From: Luteimonas sp. MC1750
GTDB taxonomy: Bacteria > Pseudomonadota > Gammaproteobacteria > Xanthomonadales > Xanthomonadaceae
DNA: 64,000 nt
Direction of reading: 5' to 3'
NCBI RefSeq assembly: GCF_016615955.1
Contig: NZ_CP067113.1
Span: 2,926,803 to 2,990,802 of the forward strand
The position numbers and the translations under genes were made by a program. The first letter of the stretch is position 1; every line of letters begins with the position of its first letter. Below are positions 55,474 through 64,000 of the stretch, in pieces. The notes under the pieces are model-generated. The model was given only the letters and a program-made list of their open reading frames with translations, was not told the DNA's origin and made no database searches.

Positions 55474-56981
55474 GTACACGTGGCAACACCCTCGCCACGC
55501 TGCTGGCCGCGGCGCTCGCCGCCGGCTGCGCAGCGCCGGACAGCGGCACCGCCGGCGGCGCGACGCCCGACGGCCACCTGCGCGTGGGCGACATCGCGTT
55601 CGAACCCTGTTCGCTGAGCGCGGTCGGCGCGCGCGCGGTCGAGGCCCAGTGCGCCCACTTCGAGGTGCCCGAGGACCACGACGCACCGGACGGCCGGCGC
55701 ATCGGCCTCGCGCTCGCCCTGCTGCCCTCCGAGGGGCCGGCCGAGCCGGACCCCGTGGTGATGATCGCCGGTGGGCCGGGCCAGTCGGCGCTGGAGTCCT
55801 ATCCCCAGGTCGCGGCCGCGTTCAAGGACGTGCGCCGCAACCGCCACGTGCTGCTGGTCGATGCCCGCGGCACCGGCCAGTCGCATCCGCTGCGCTGCGA
55901 GGACGAGCAGGGCGACAACGCCTTCGGCGCGGAGGACCTGGATCCCGCGGCCATGCGCGCCTTCACCGAGCGCTGCCGTGACGCACTGGCGGTGGACACC
56001 GACCTGCGCCGCTACGCGACGATGGACCACGTGCGCGACCTCGAGCGGGTGCGCGAGGCGCTTGGCGCGCCGCAGTTCAACCTCGCCGGCGTGTCCTACG
56101 GCACGCGCGTCGCCCAGCAGTACGCCAAGGCCTTTCCCGCCTCCACCCGCACCGTGGTGCTGGACGGCGTGGCGCCCAACGCGATGGTGCTGGGCCAGGA
56201 ACACGCCCGGAACCTGGAGCAGGCGCTGGACGCGCAGTTCGCGCGCTGCCGCGACGAACCCGCCTGCGCGCGCAACCTGGGTGACCCGGCGGCGCAGCTG
56301 CGCGCGGTGCGCGCGACGCTCGAGGCCGGTGGCCTGCCGCCGGTGCAGTACCGCCACCCGGTCAGCGGCGAATGGCTGGAGGAGCAGCCGGCGTTCGCGC
56401 ACCTGGCGGTCCTGCTGCGCATGTTCTCCTATCAGCCCGCGGCCGCCGCCACCCTGCCCCTGCTGCTGCACGAGGCCTCGGCCGGACGCTACGCACCGAT
56501 GCTGGCGCAGTCGCGGATGCTGATGGACTCGGTCGGCGGCCAGATGGCGCACGGCATGCAGCTGTCGGTGATCTGCACCGAGGACGCGATGGACATGGCG
56601 CCCGATCCCGGCGACGCCGGCAGCCTGCTCGGCAACAGCATGGTCGAGCTGTTCCAGGCGCAGTGCCCGGCGTGGCCGACGGCACCGCGCGCCGAGGGCT
56701 TCCGTGATCCGCTCACCGGCGACGTGCCGGTGCTGGCGATCAGCGGCGAGTTCGATCCGGTGACCCCCCCGCGCTATGGCGAGGAGGTGATCGGGCACCT
56801 GCCCAAGGGACGCCACCTGGTCGCGCCCGGCCAGGGCCACAACGTGATCGGCGTCGGCTGCATGCCGAAGCTGTTCGCGCAGTTCATCGAGCGCGCCGAT
56901 GCCGCCGGCATCGACGCCAGCTGCCTCGACCGCCTCGCCGCGGCGCCGCCCTTCGCGGGCAATTACGGTTGGGAGCCCTGA
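55470..56981 (+). CDS. TAP-like serine hydrolase (alpha/beta fold) lipoprotein
   Basis: 503 residues. Lipobox (LLAAALAAGC), then an alpha/beta hydrolase of the tripeptidyl aminopeptidase type: VVMIAGGPGQSALES, nucleophile in AGVSYGTRVAQQ, acid in SGEFDPVTPP and histidine in GQGHNVIG. It probably cleaves peptides or small ester/amide compounds in the periplasm. Overlap with the regulator gene by ATGA places it in the operon. Its cargo may relate to the NatAB exporter downstream. Confidence 0.86.
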   Translation: MSTRGNTLATLLAAALAAGCAAPDSGTAGGATPDGHLRVGDIAFEPCSLSAVGARAVEAQCAHFEVPEDHDAPDGRRIGLALALLPSEGPAEPDPVVMIAGGPGQSALESYPQVAAAFKDVRRNRHVLLVDARGTGQSHPLRCEDEQGDNAFGAEDLDPAAMRAFTERCRDALAVDTDLRRYATMDHVRDLERVREALGAPQFNLAGVSYGTRVAQQYAKAFPASTRTVVLDGVAPNAMVLGQEHARNLEQALDAQFARCRDEPACARNLGDPAAQLRAVRATLEAGGLPPVQYRHPVSGEWLEEQPAFAHLAVLLRMFSYQPAAAATLPLLLHEASAGRYAPMLAQSRMLMDSVGGQMAHGMQLSVICTEDAMDMAPDPGDAGSLLGNSMVELFQAQCPAWPTAPRAEGFRDPLTGDVPVLAISGEFDPVTPPRYGEEVIGHLPKGRHLVAPGQGHNVIGVGCMPKLFAQFIERADAAGIDASCLDRLAAAPPFAGNYGWEP

Positions 56982-56982
56982 G

Positions 56983-57725
<743 letters not shown>

Positions 57726-57729
<4 letters not shown>

Positions 57730-58907
57730 GACTGTCGAACAACACGCTGTGGACCGTGGCCCGCAAGGAACTGGTCGACCTGTTCCGCGACCGCCGCACG
57801 GTGATGCTGGGCCTGCTGATGGGCCCCCTCCTGTTCCCGCTGCTGGTCATCGGCATGAGCACGATGATCGAGAAGCGCGCGCGGACCCAGCTGGAGTCGG
57901 TGCTGGAATTGCCGGTGATCGGTGCCGCGCACGCGCCCAGCCTGGTGGCCTTCCTCGGCACCCGCGACATCGAGGCGGTCGATCCGCCCGCGGAGCCCGA
58001 ACGCGCCCTGCGCGAGCAGGACCACGACGTGGTGCTGCGGATCCCGGAGGCGTTTCCGGAGCAGTGGCGCGGCAGCCGCATGGCGACGGTCGAGATCCTG
58101 TACGACTCGTCGCGCCAGGATTCCCGCATCCCGGTCGACCGGGTGCGCGCCGCGGTCGGCGAGTACAGCCAGCAGGTCGGCGCGCTGCGCATGATCAGCC
58201 GCGGAATCAGCCCGGAAGCCACGATGGCCGTGCTGCCCGCGCAGCGTGACGTCGCGACGCCCGAGGCAAAGCGCGGGATGTTGCTGGCGATCCTGCCCTA
58301 CTTCCTGATCCTGAGCGCCTTCCTGGGCGGCGCCTACCTGGTGATCGACGTCACCGCCGGCGAGCGCGAGCGGCAATCGCTCGAACCGCTGCTGGCCACG
58401 CCCTCGTCGCGCGCGGCGATCATGAGCGGCAAGATCCTCGCCGCCTGCCTGTTCGGCATGCTCAGCCTGGCGCTGATCCTGGTCGCCTTCCGGCTGAGCT
58501 TCGCGCTGGCGCCGGCGTCGATCCAGCTGGTGACCGTCTCCGCGTCGATGATGCTGCAGGTGCTTGCGGTGCTGCTGCCGATGGTGCTGATCGGAACGAC
58601 CCTGCTGACCCTGATCGCCGCCAGCGTGAAGTCGGTGAAGGAAGCCCAGAGCTACATGAGCATCCTGATGCTGCTGCCGATCCTGCCGACGATCGTGCTG
58701 CTGGTGAACCCGATCAAGAACGAGCTGTGGCAGTTCGCGGTGCCGTTCCTGGGCCAGAACCAGATGCTGCTGAAGATCGTGCGCAGCGAGTGGATCTCGC
58801 CGCTCGAGTGGGCGACCTACCTGGGTGCCGGCTTCGGCCTCGGCATGCTGCTGTGGCTGATGGCGGCGCGGCTGTACCACCGCGAGAAGCTGGCGATCTC
58901 GGCCTGA
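57726..58907 (+). CDS. natB: NatB-like ABC transporter permease
   Basis: 393 residues. One N-terminal helix (LLMGPLLFPLLVIGMSTMIE), a ~130-residue periplasmic loop, then five more transmembrane helices. The characteristic ABC-2 block ERERQSLEPLLATPSSRAAIMSGKILAA and the NatB-type KEAQSYMSILMLLP segment are present. It forms an exporter with NatA. It is the last gene of the operon, which ends at a bidirectional terminator. Confidence 0.87.
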
Positions 58908-58926
58908 GCCAGGATCGCGGGACATG

Positions 58927-58955
58927 AAAAAGCCCGGCCAGTGGCCGGGCTTTTT
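58927..58955. terminator. Bidirectional terminator between natB and the TonB-domain gene
   Basis: Perfect 13-bp stem AAAAAGCCCGGCC/GGCCGGGCTTTTT with a three-base loop. The A-run and T-run serve both converging transcripts. Confidence 0.93.
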
Positions 58956-58985
58956 CGTTGGCGGCAGAAGCGCCGCCGCGCGCCG

Positions 58986-60029
58986 TCAGCCGCCGGGGTT
59001 GAAGGCGATGGTGCGGCGCGTGGTGACCGCCTGCGCGACCGGCTCGAAGCGCCAGCGGCGGACCGCGGCGACGGCCTCGCGGTCGAACACCCGCGGCGGG
59101 TCGGCGCGCACCACGCGCGCGTCGCTGACGCTGCCGTCGGGCGCCACGGTGAACTCCACCTGCACCTCGCCCGACTGCGCGGCGCGCAGGGCATCGGCGG
59201 GATAGCGCGGTGCCGGCGTGCTGAGCGGACGCAGGGTGGGCGCGGCGGCCGCGGCCGGGGCGGGCGGCGGCGTGGCCGGCTGCTGGGCCTGGCGCTGCTC
59301 GGCGGCACGCTGTTCGGCCGCGCGCTGCTCCGCGGCGACGCGCTCGGCTTCGACGCGCGCCGCGGCGTCACGCTCGGCGGTGCGCTGCTGTTCGGCCAGC
59401 TGCTCGGCGGCGACGCGCTGCTGGTCGGCCTGGGCCTTTTCGCGTTCGGTTGCGAGCTGGCGCTGGCGTTCGGCTTCCTGTTCGGTGCTGAGCGCCTGCT
59501 GCTCGATGCGCTGCTTGACCGCTGCGTCGGCCGTGTCGATCGACGCCTGCAGGCGTTGCAGCGCGGGATGGGTGGCGTCGGCGCGCGCGACCAGCGCCGC
59601 CAGGCGGCGCGACTCCTCGAAGTCCTCGCGGTCGCGCGCCTGCTCGGTCGCGATCACCAGCATCGGCATCAGGTCGGTGAGCGCGCTGGCCACGGCCGCA
59701 TCGCCCGGCGACTTCTCGCGCAGGGCGAGGTAGTACTCCAGCGCGTTGTCCCCGGCCGGGGCGTAGAGCCGGCTTTCGGCATAGGCCGTGCGGCCGCGCT
59801 CGCGGAGTTCGTCAGGGCCCAGCGCGGCCAGCGCGTCGGCCTGCGCCGCGGCCTGTTCGGCGGCGGCCTCGGTCGCGTTGGCGCCGGCCGCCGCGGTGCC
59901 GGTGGCGGCGGCGTCCGGCTGTGCCGGCGCGTCGTCCTTGCCGCAGGCCGCGATCGCGATGACCAGCGCCGCGGCGAGCGCAACGCGCGGCAGTCCCCGC
60001 CACGCGGAAGCTTGGTTGTTCAGCAACAT
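58986..60029 (-). CDS. Lipoprotein with coiled coil and TonB C-terminal domain
   Basis: 347 residues. Lipobox (LAAALVIAIAAC), an Ala/Glu/Gln-rich region with a long predicted coiled coil that repeats AAEQR (AAEQRAAEQRAAEQRQAQ), and a C-terminal TonB-type domain (PRYPADALRAAQSGEVQVEFTVAPDGSVSDARVV ... AAVRRWRFEPV). Classical TonB has an N-terminal membrane anchor; a lipid anchor here suggests a periplasmic TonB-domain protein not energised by ExbBD. A strong GGGGGAG ribosome binding site precedes the ATG. Confidence 0.83.
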   Translation of the reverse strand: MLLNNQASAWRGLPRVALAAALVIAIAACGKDDAPAQPDAAATGTAAAGANATEAAAEQAAAQADALAALGPDELRERGRTAYAESRLYAPAGDNALEYYLALREKSPGDAAVASALTDLMPMLVIATEQARDREDFEESRRLAALVARADATHPALQRLQASIDTADAAVKQRIEQQALSTEQEAERQRQLATEREKAQADQQRVAAEQLAEQQRTAERDAAARVEAERVAAEQRAAEQRAAEQRQAQQPATPPPAPAAAAAPTLRPLSTPAPRYPADALRAAQSGEVQVEFTVAPDGSVSDARVVRADPPRVFDREAVAAVRRWRFEPVAQAVTTRRTIAFNPGG

Positions 60030-60123
60030 CGATGTGTACTCCCCCTGGAGTGCGGAACCGCACGTGTGCCTAGGACGCGATACGCGGCGCTGTTTGTCAA
60101 CACCCGTCACGTTGTCCAGGCGC

Positions 60124-61467
60124 TTATTTTCCGATGCAGAAGCTGGAAAAGATGTGGCCGAGCAGCGCATCGGCATCGACCCGGCCGGTGATATCGCCCA
60201 AAGCGTGATGCGCGTCACGGAGCGACTCGGCCGCCAGATCCAGCGCCTCGACCTCCAGCGCGTGCGCCGCGTCGTCCAGGGCAAGGGCGGCGCGCCGCAG
60301 CGCGTCCACGTGGCGCGCGCGCGCGGTGAACTCGCCGTCGCCCGCGGCGTCGCCCATGACCAGCGTGCGCAGGCGCGCGTGCAGCGCATCCATGCCCTGC
60401 CCGGTCGTCGCGGAGACGCGCAGCTCGCCTGGCGGCGGCGCCGGCGCGTGCGCGGCCAGCAGGTCGGCCTTGTTGTGCAGCCACAGCACCTGCGGGACGC
60501 CATCCACGTCGGCGGCCACGGCGGCGCGACCGGCGTCGGGATCACGCGCGTCGACCACGGCGATGGCGAGTCCGGCCTTCCCGAGCTCCTGGCGCGCGCG
60601 ACGCATGCCTTCGCGCTCGATGGCGTCGCCTTCCTCGCGCAGTCCGGCGGTGTCCACCAGCACCAGTTCCGCACCGTCGACGTGCACGGTCTCGCGCAGC
60701 AGGTCGCGCGTGGTGCCGGCGACGTCGGTGACGATGGCGCGCTCGCTGCCGGCCAGCGCGTTGAGCAGCGAACTCTTGCCCGCGTTGGGCGGACCGACGA
60801 TCACGGCGTGCAGGCCGTCGCGCAGCCGGCGGCCGCGTTTGGCGTCACCGAGCAGCGCCTCGAGGGCGGCGCGCGCGCGCTGCAGCCGTGCCGCGAGCTG
60901 CGCGCCGCCGAGGGTCTCGAGCGGCTCGTCGGCGAAATCGATGGCGGCCTCGGCGTGCACGCGGATCGCCAGCAGCTCGGCGGCGATGGCCTCGACGCGA
61001 CGCGAGAAGCGGCCATCGAGCGAACGCCGGGCCGCCCGCGCGGCGGTCAGGTCGCCCGCGGCGATGAGGTCGGCCACGGCCTCGGCCTGGGCCAGGTCCA
61101 GGCGACCATTGAGGAAGGCGCGCTCGGTGAATTCACCCGGCCTCGCCAGGCGCGCGCCCAGCGCGCAGCAGCGCGCGACGATCGCCTGCAGCAGCACCGG
61201 GTTGCCGTGTGCCTGCAGCTCCACGACGTCTTCGCCGGTGTAGCTGGCCGGCGCCTGGAACAACAGGGCGATGCCGTCGTCGAGGGCGTCGCCCGCAGCG
61301 TCGAGGAATCGCACATGGTGCGCATGCCGCGGCGTGAGGGCATCACGCGCGCAGAGCACGCGCGCGATCGCAAGCGCGTCGGGACCCGACAGCCGGACGA
61401 TGCCGACGCCACCGCTGCCGGGCGCGGTGGCCACGGCGGCGATGGTCTCGGTGGCGGCGCGGGTCAT
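60124..61467 (-). CDS. mnmE: tRNA modification GTPase MnmE
   Basis: 447 residues. N-terminal tetrahydrofolate-binding domain, GTPase domain with G1 [10 protein letters not shown]2 GTTRD, G3 DTAG and G4 HNKADL, and the invariant C-terminal FCIGK carrying the catalytic-associated cysteine. With MnmG it makes the cmnm5 modification at U34. It lies at the classical oriC-proximal position after yidC, with 30 bp between genes. Confidence 0.97.
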   Translation of the reverse strand: MTRAATETIAAVATAPGSGGVGIVRLSGPDALAIARVLCARDALTPRHAHHVRFLDAAGDALDDGIALLFQAPASYTGEDVVELQAHGNPVLLQAIVARCCALGARLARPGEFTERAFLNGRLDLAQAEAVADLIAAGDLTAARAARRSLDGRFSRRVEAIAAELLAIRVHAEAAIDFADEPLETLGGAQLAARLQRARAALEALLGDAKRGRRLRDGLHAVIVGPPNAGKSSLLNALAGSERAIVTDVAGTTRDLLRETVHVDGAELVLVDTAGLREEGDAIEREGMRRARQELGKAGLAIAVVDARDPDAGRAAVAADVDGVPQVLWLHNKADLLAAHAPAPPPGELRVSATTGQGMDALHARLRTLVMGDAAGDGEFTARARHVDALRRAALALDDAAHALEVEALDLAAESLRDAHHALGDITGRVDADALLGHIFSSFCIGK

Positions 61468-61497
61468 CGCGGCAGCCGGCGAGCGGGCCGCCCGGCT

Positions 61498-63270
61498 TCA
61501 GTCCCTGGCAATGGCCTTCGCAGGCTTGCCGCCGGCGTCCGGCTTGTCGCTGCTGCCGGTCGTGTCGGCGTACTTGCGGATCAGCCACCACTGCTGCAGC
61601 AGGCCCAGCGCGCCGTTGGTGACCCAGTACAGCACCAGGCCCGACGGGAAGAAGATCATGAAGACGCCGAAGATGAGCGGCATCAGCTGCATCATCTTCT
61701 GCTGCATCGGATCCATGCCGACCATCGGCGACAGCTTCTGGGTCGCCCACATCACGGCGATGTTGAGCACCGGCAGGATGAACCACGGATCGCGCGCGGT
61801 CAGGTCCTGGATCCAGCCGATCCAGGGCGCGTGGCGCAGCTCCACCGACTCCAGCAGCACCCAGTACAGCGCCAGCCAGATCGGCATCTGCAGCAGCACC
61901 GGCAGGCAGCCGCCGACGGGATTGATCTTCTCCTTCTTGTACAGCTCCATCATGGCGACCTGGAACTTCTGCTTGTCGTCGCCGTAACGCTCCTTGAGCT
62001 GCTGGATGCGCGGCTGGAACTTGCGCATCTTCGCCATCGACTGGTACTGCGCCTTGGACAGCGGGTACAGGATGGCCTTGACCACCAGCACCAGGCCGAT
62101 GATCGACCAGCCCCAGTTCTGGAACAGGCCGTGGAGCTTGTCGAGGATCCAGAACAGGCCTTCGCCGAGGACCGCGAACACCGAAAAGCGGCTGTAGTCG
62201 ACCGCGCGGTCGAGGCCCGGGACCTGCTGGGCCTTGATCTGGCCGACCAGCTTCGGGCCCACCCACAGGCGCGCGCTGCTGGTGGCCTGCTCGCCGGGGG
62301 CGACGGCCAGGCCGGGTCCCACTTCGCGGATCAGGTGGTGCATGCCGCCGGAGGGGCCGGGCACGGTGTGCAGCGAGATCGTGACCTCGTCGCTCGCGCC
62401 GGGGATCCAGGCGCTGAAGAAGTGGTGCTGGAGCATGGCCAGCCAGCCGCCGGACTGGCGGGCGTTGACCGCGCCCTCGTCGGCGAAGTCGGCGTAGCGC
62501 ACGCGCTCGTATCCCTGGCCGGGGCTGAACCAGGTCGCGCCGTACAGGCTGAAGGACTCGGGGTTGGTCCAGCCGGTCTTCAGCACCTGCGGCAGGCGCA
62601 CCAGCTGGCGATAGACGTGGCCCTGCCAGACGCTGTCGCTCTTGTTGTAGATGGTGTCGCGCACCTCGACGGCGTAGCTGCCGCGGGTGAAGACGTAGCT
62701 GCGGCGGATGCTGACGCCATCCGGGCCGTGCCAGACGAAGGGCACCTCGAGGGTGTCCGCATCGGCGGCCAGGGCGTACGTCGTCGCCGGCGACTCCGGC
62801 ACGAAGCCGGCCTCGTGGCTCGGCGCGGCGCTGGCCGAGCTTACCCAGCCGCTCTGCGCGGCATAGAAGCGCGCGGGGGCGTCGTCGAACATGCGCACCG
62901 GCGCGCTGCCCTCGTCGCGCGTCTCCGGGAAGCCGAGCAGGTCGGCGCGGGCGACGGCGCCGCCACGCAGGGCCAGGTCGAGGACATCGGTGCGCACCTC
63001 GACCAGGCCGGGCGCGTCCGGCGTGGCGGTCGCCTGCGCGTTGACGCCGGGCAGCGCCGCGGCGGGCGGTGCGTCGGGCACCGCGCCGGGCACGGCCGGT
63101 GTTCCGGGGACGGCCGCGGGCGCGCCGGGGATCGTCGCTCCGGGCGCCACGGTCGCGCTCGTGGCCTCCGCGGCCGGCAACGGTTCGCGCTGCTCCTTGC
63201 CCCATTCCATCCACAGCAGGGTCGCCACCATCAGCCAGGCGAAGATCAGGAAGGTGCGGGTCTGGTTCAT
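61498..63270 (-). CDS. yidC: Membrane protein insertase YidC
   Basis: 590 residues. First transmembrane helix (RTFLIFAWLMVATLLWMEW), a long Ala/Pro-rich linker, the P1 periplasmic beta-super-sandwich domain, then the conserved insertase core (GWSIIGLVLVVKAILYPLSKAQY ... MQQKMMQLMPLIFGVFMIFFPSGLVLYW). It inserts and folds inner-membrane proteins, alone or with SecYEG. The start MNQTRTF is family-typical. Only 13 bp separate it from rnpA. Confidence 0.97.
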   Translation of the reverse strand: MNQTRTFLIFAWLMVATLLWMEWGKEQREPLPAAEATSATVAPGATIPGAPAAVPGTPAVPGAVPDAPPAAALPGVNAQATATPDAPGLVEVRTDVLDLALRGGAVARADLLGFPETRDEGSAPVRMFDDAPARFYAAQSGWVSSASAAPSHEAGFVPESPATTYALAADADTLEVPFVWHGPDGVSIRRSYVFTRGSYAVEVRDTIYNKSDSVWQGHVYRQLVRLPQVLKTGWTNPESFSLYGATWFSPGQGYERVRYADFADEGAVNARQSGGWLAMLQHHFFSAWIPGASDEVTISLHTVPGPSGGMHHLIREVGPGLAVAPGEQATSSARLWVGPKLVGQIKAQQVPGLDRAVDYSRFSVFAVLGEGLFWILDKLHGLFQNWGWSIIGLVLVVKAILYPLSKAQYQSMAKMRKFQPRIQQLKERYGDDKQKFQVAMMELYKKEKINPVGGCLPVLLQMPIWLALYWVLLESVELRHAPWIGWIQDLTARDPWFILPVLNIAVMWATQKLSPMVGMDPMQQKMMQLMPLIFGVFMIFFPSGLVLYWVTNGALGLLQQWWLIRKYADTTGSSDKPDAGGKPAKAIARD

Positions 63271-63283
63271 CGGGCAGGCAGGC

Positions 63284-63700
63284 TCATTCGCCGCTGGAGC
63301 GCGGCGCAGGGACGTGGACGGGGGAAGCGGCGGGCATTGTGACGCCCGGGTCGGGCGCGGGCAACGCGCCGGCACGGCGCAGGGCGTCGTGGAAGGCCAT
63401 GCGCAGCGCGACGCGGGTGGCGCTCGCCGCGGCATGGCGCGCGACCACGACATAGGCCGCCGGCGGCAGCACGTCGCGCAGCGCGCGGAACTCCTCGCGC
63501 AGGGCGCGCTTGATGCGGTTGCGGCCGACCGCGCGGCGATCGACCTTGCGCGACACGGCAAGGCCCAGCCGCGCCGGCTGGCCGTCGCGGAGCAGGTGCA
63601 GGGCGAGCAGGGGCGTGCCGGTGCGGCGGCCCTCGCCGAAGATGCGGTCGAAATCCGCGCGCACGCGTACGCGCGCCTGGCGCGGCAAGCGGCGGTCCAT
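63284..63700 (-). CDS. rnpA: Ribonuclease P protein component
   Basis: 138 residues, protein subunit of RNase P. The signature RNR-type motif GRNRIKRALREEFR and the ARVRVRADFDRIF N-terminal strand are present. A ~25-residue Pro/Ser-rich C-terminal tail (APDPGVTMPAASPVH) extends past the usual end and probably is disordered. It lies between rpmH and yidC, with no yidD gene in the 13-bp gap to yidC. Confidence 0.95.
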   Translation of the reverse strand: MDRRLPRQARVRVRADFDRIFGEGRRTGTPLLALHLLRDGQPARLGLAVSRKVDRRAVGRNRIKRALREEFRALRDVLPPAAYVVVARHAAASATRVALRMAFHDALRRAGALPAPDPGVTMPAASPVHVPAPRSSGE

Positions 63701-63750
63701 CGGAACGTGGGACGCGGCGGGGCGGCCGGAGTGCAGGCCGCCCGCGGTCA

Positions 63751-63891
63751 TCAGGCGGTGAGGCGCTTGCGACCCTTGGCGCGGCGGCGGGCCAGGATCT
63801 TGCGGCCGTCGGCGGTCGCCATGCGGGCACGGAAGCCGTGGTCGCGCTTGCGCTTGAGGTTGCTGGGCTGGTAGGTGCGCTTGGTGGCCAT
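63751..63891 (-). CDS. rpmH: 50S ribosomal protein L34
   Basis: 46 residues ([19 protein letters not shown]..., ending [12 protein letters not shown]), the highly basic L34 sequence typical of Xanthomonadaceae, where a MAT extension precedes the KRTYQPS start. It is the first gene of the rpmH-rnpA-yidC-mnmE block adjoining oriC/dnaA. It is too short for most ORF searches. Confidence 0.97.
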   Translation of the reverse strand: MATKRTYQPSNLKRKRDHGFRARMATADGRKILARRRAKGRKRLTA

Positions 63892-63931
63892 GGCGGTTGC
63901 TCTGAGCGTGACGCGGAGGAAAGAACCGGAG

Positions 63932-63961
63932 ATTCTAGTGCGCGACGGCGGCCCGGGTCAA
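63932..63961 (-). promoter_or_regulatory. Sigma70 promoter of rpmH
   Basis: TTGACC (63956-63961), 18-bp spacer, TAGAAT (63932-63937). The predicted leader is about 35 nt. This matches the position of the strong rpmH promoter facing away from dnaA. Confidence 0.7.
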
Positions 63962-64000
63962 ACCCGGGCTCCGCGCCCTGCCCGCCCGGGCGCGTTCGCG

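Noticed and set aside
59788..63342. A 1184-codon plus-strand frame across mnmE and yidC
   Set aside because: It is antisense to two strongly identified core genes and its composition is that of reverse-frame GC-rich sequence.

Overview
This window looks like about 64 kb of chromosome from a GC-rich gammaproteobacterium of the Xanthomonadaceae/Lysobacteraceae (Lysobacter, Luteimonas or Pseudoxanthomonas-like). The assignment rests on the right-hand end, which carries the replication-origin-proximal block rpmH-rnpA-yidC-mnmE. It also rests on the family-typical pairs icd/aceK and bioB-bioF-bioH-bioC, the rpmH protein sequence, and the style of the intergenic repeats. The genus is inference. The content is almost entirely core chromosome. 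I see no prophage, transposase, rRNA or CRISPR array, and one tRNA (Arg, anticodon CCG).

Layout from left to right. 1-14.97 kb: 3' end of tamB, a sialidase-fold lipoprotein, tex, a two-component-propeller/GGDEF sensor, a small oxidoreductase-like protein, a cation efflux protein and mnmG. Next come a 400-bp RNA-rich intergenic region with a candidate sigma54-dependent small RNA, a Gly/Tyr-rich lipoprotein, a PLP enzyme and a YdcF protein. 14.98-21.8 kb: an unknown secreted protein, then a biotin operon on the minus strand (bioB-bioF-DMT transporter-bioH-bioC) divergent from comF. 21.8-31.3 kb: an MFS exporter, ubiA, tRNA-Arg, a three-gene sugar cluster (glycosyltransferase, UDP-galactopyranose mutase, GH1-RmlD fusion), and a sodium:solute symporter with a 43-residue partner. 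31.5-47.1 kb: cytochrome c5-like protein, secreted nuclease, alpha/beta hydrolase-zapE, secreted lipase-like protein, M20 amidohydrolase, queF, LysM/lipoprotein pair, icd, aceK, a lipoprotein methyltransferase with an rluE-like gene, and a REC-histidine kinase. 47.1-58.9 kb: hrpB/tatD, lipoprotein, an ABC exporter, ferredoxin-NADP reductase, and a five-gene operon (membrane protein, XRE regulator, TAP-like hydrolase, NatA-like and NatB-like proteins). 58.9-64 kb: a TonB-domain lipoprotein, then mnmE, yidC, rnpA and rpmH.

Three non-coding themes cut across the genes. First, a -10-like hexamer sits 6-8 nt before the start codon of many transcription-unit heads, which predicts widespread leaderless mRNAs. 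Second, REPIN-like inverted pairs of a TGTAGGAGCGGCTACAGCCG-type hairpin occur between genes and, unusually, in frame inside bioH and comF. Third, the mnmG upstream region carries a GG-N10-GC sigma54 signature followed by a folded RNA with a near-ideal terminator. The best candidate for something undescribed is that putative RpoN-dependent sRNA. The REPIN-remodelled bioH/comF genes and the GH1-RmlD/Glf/glycosyltransferase cluster come next.
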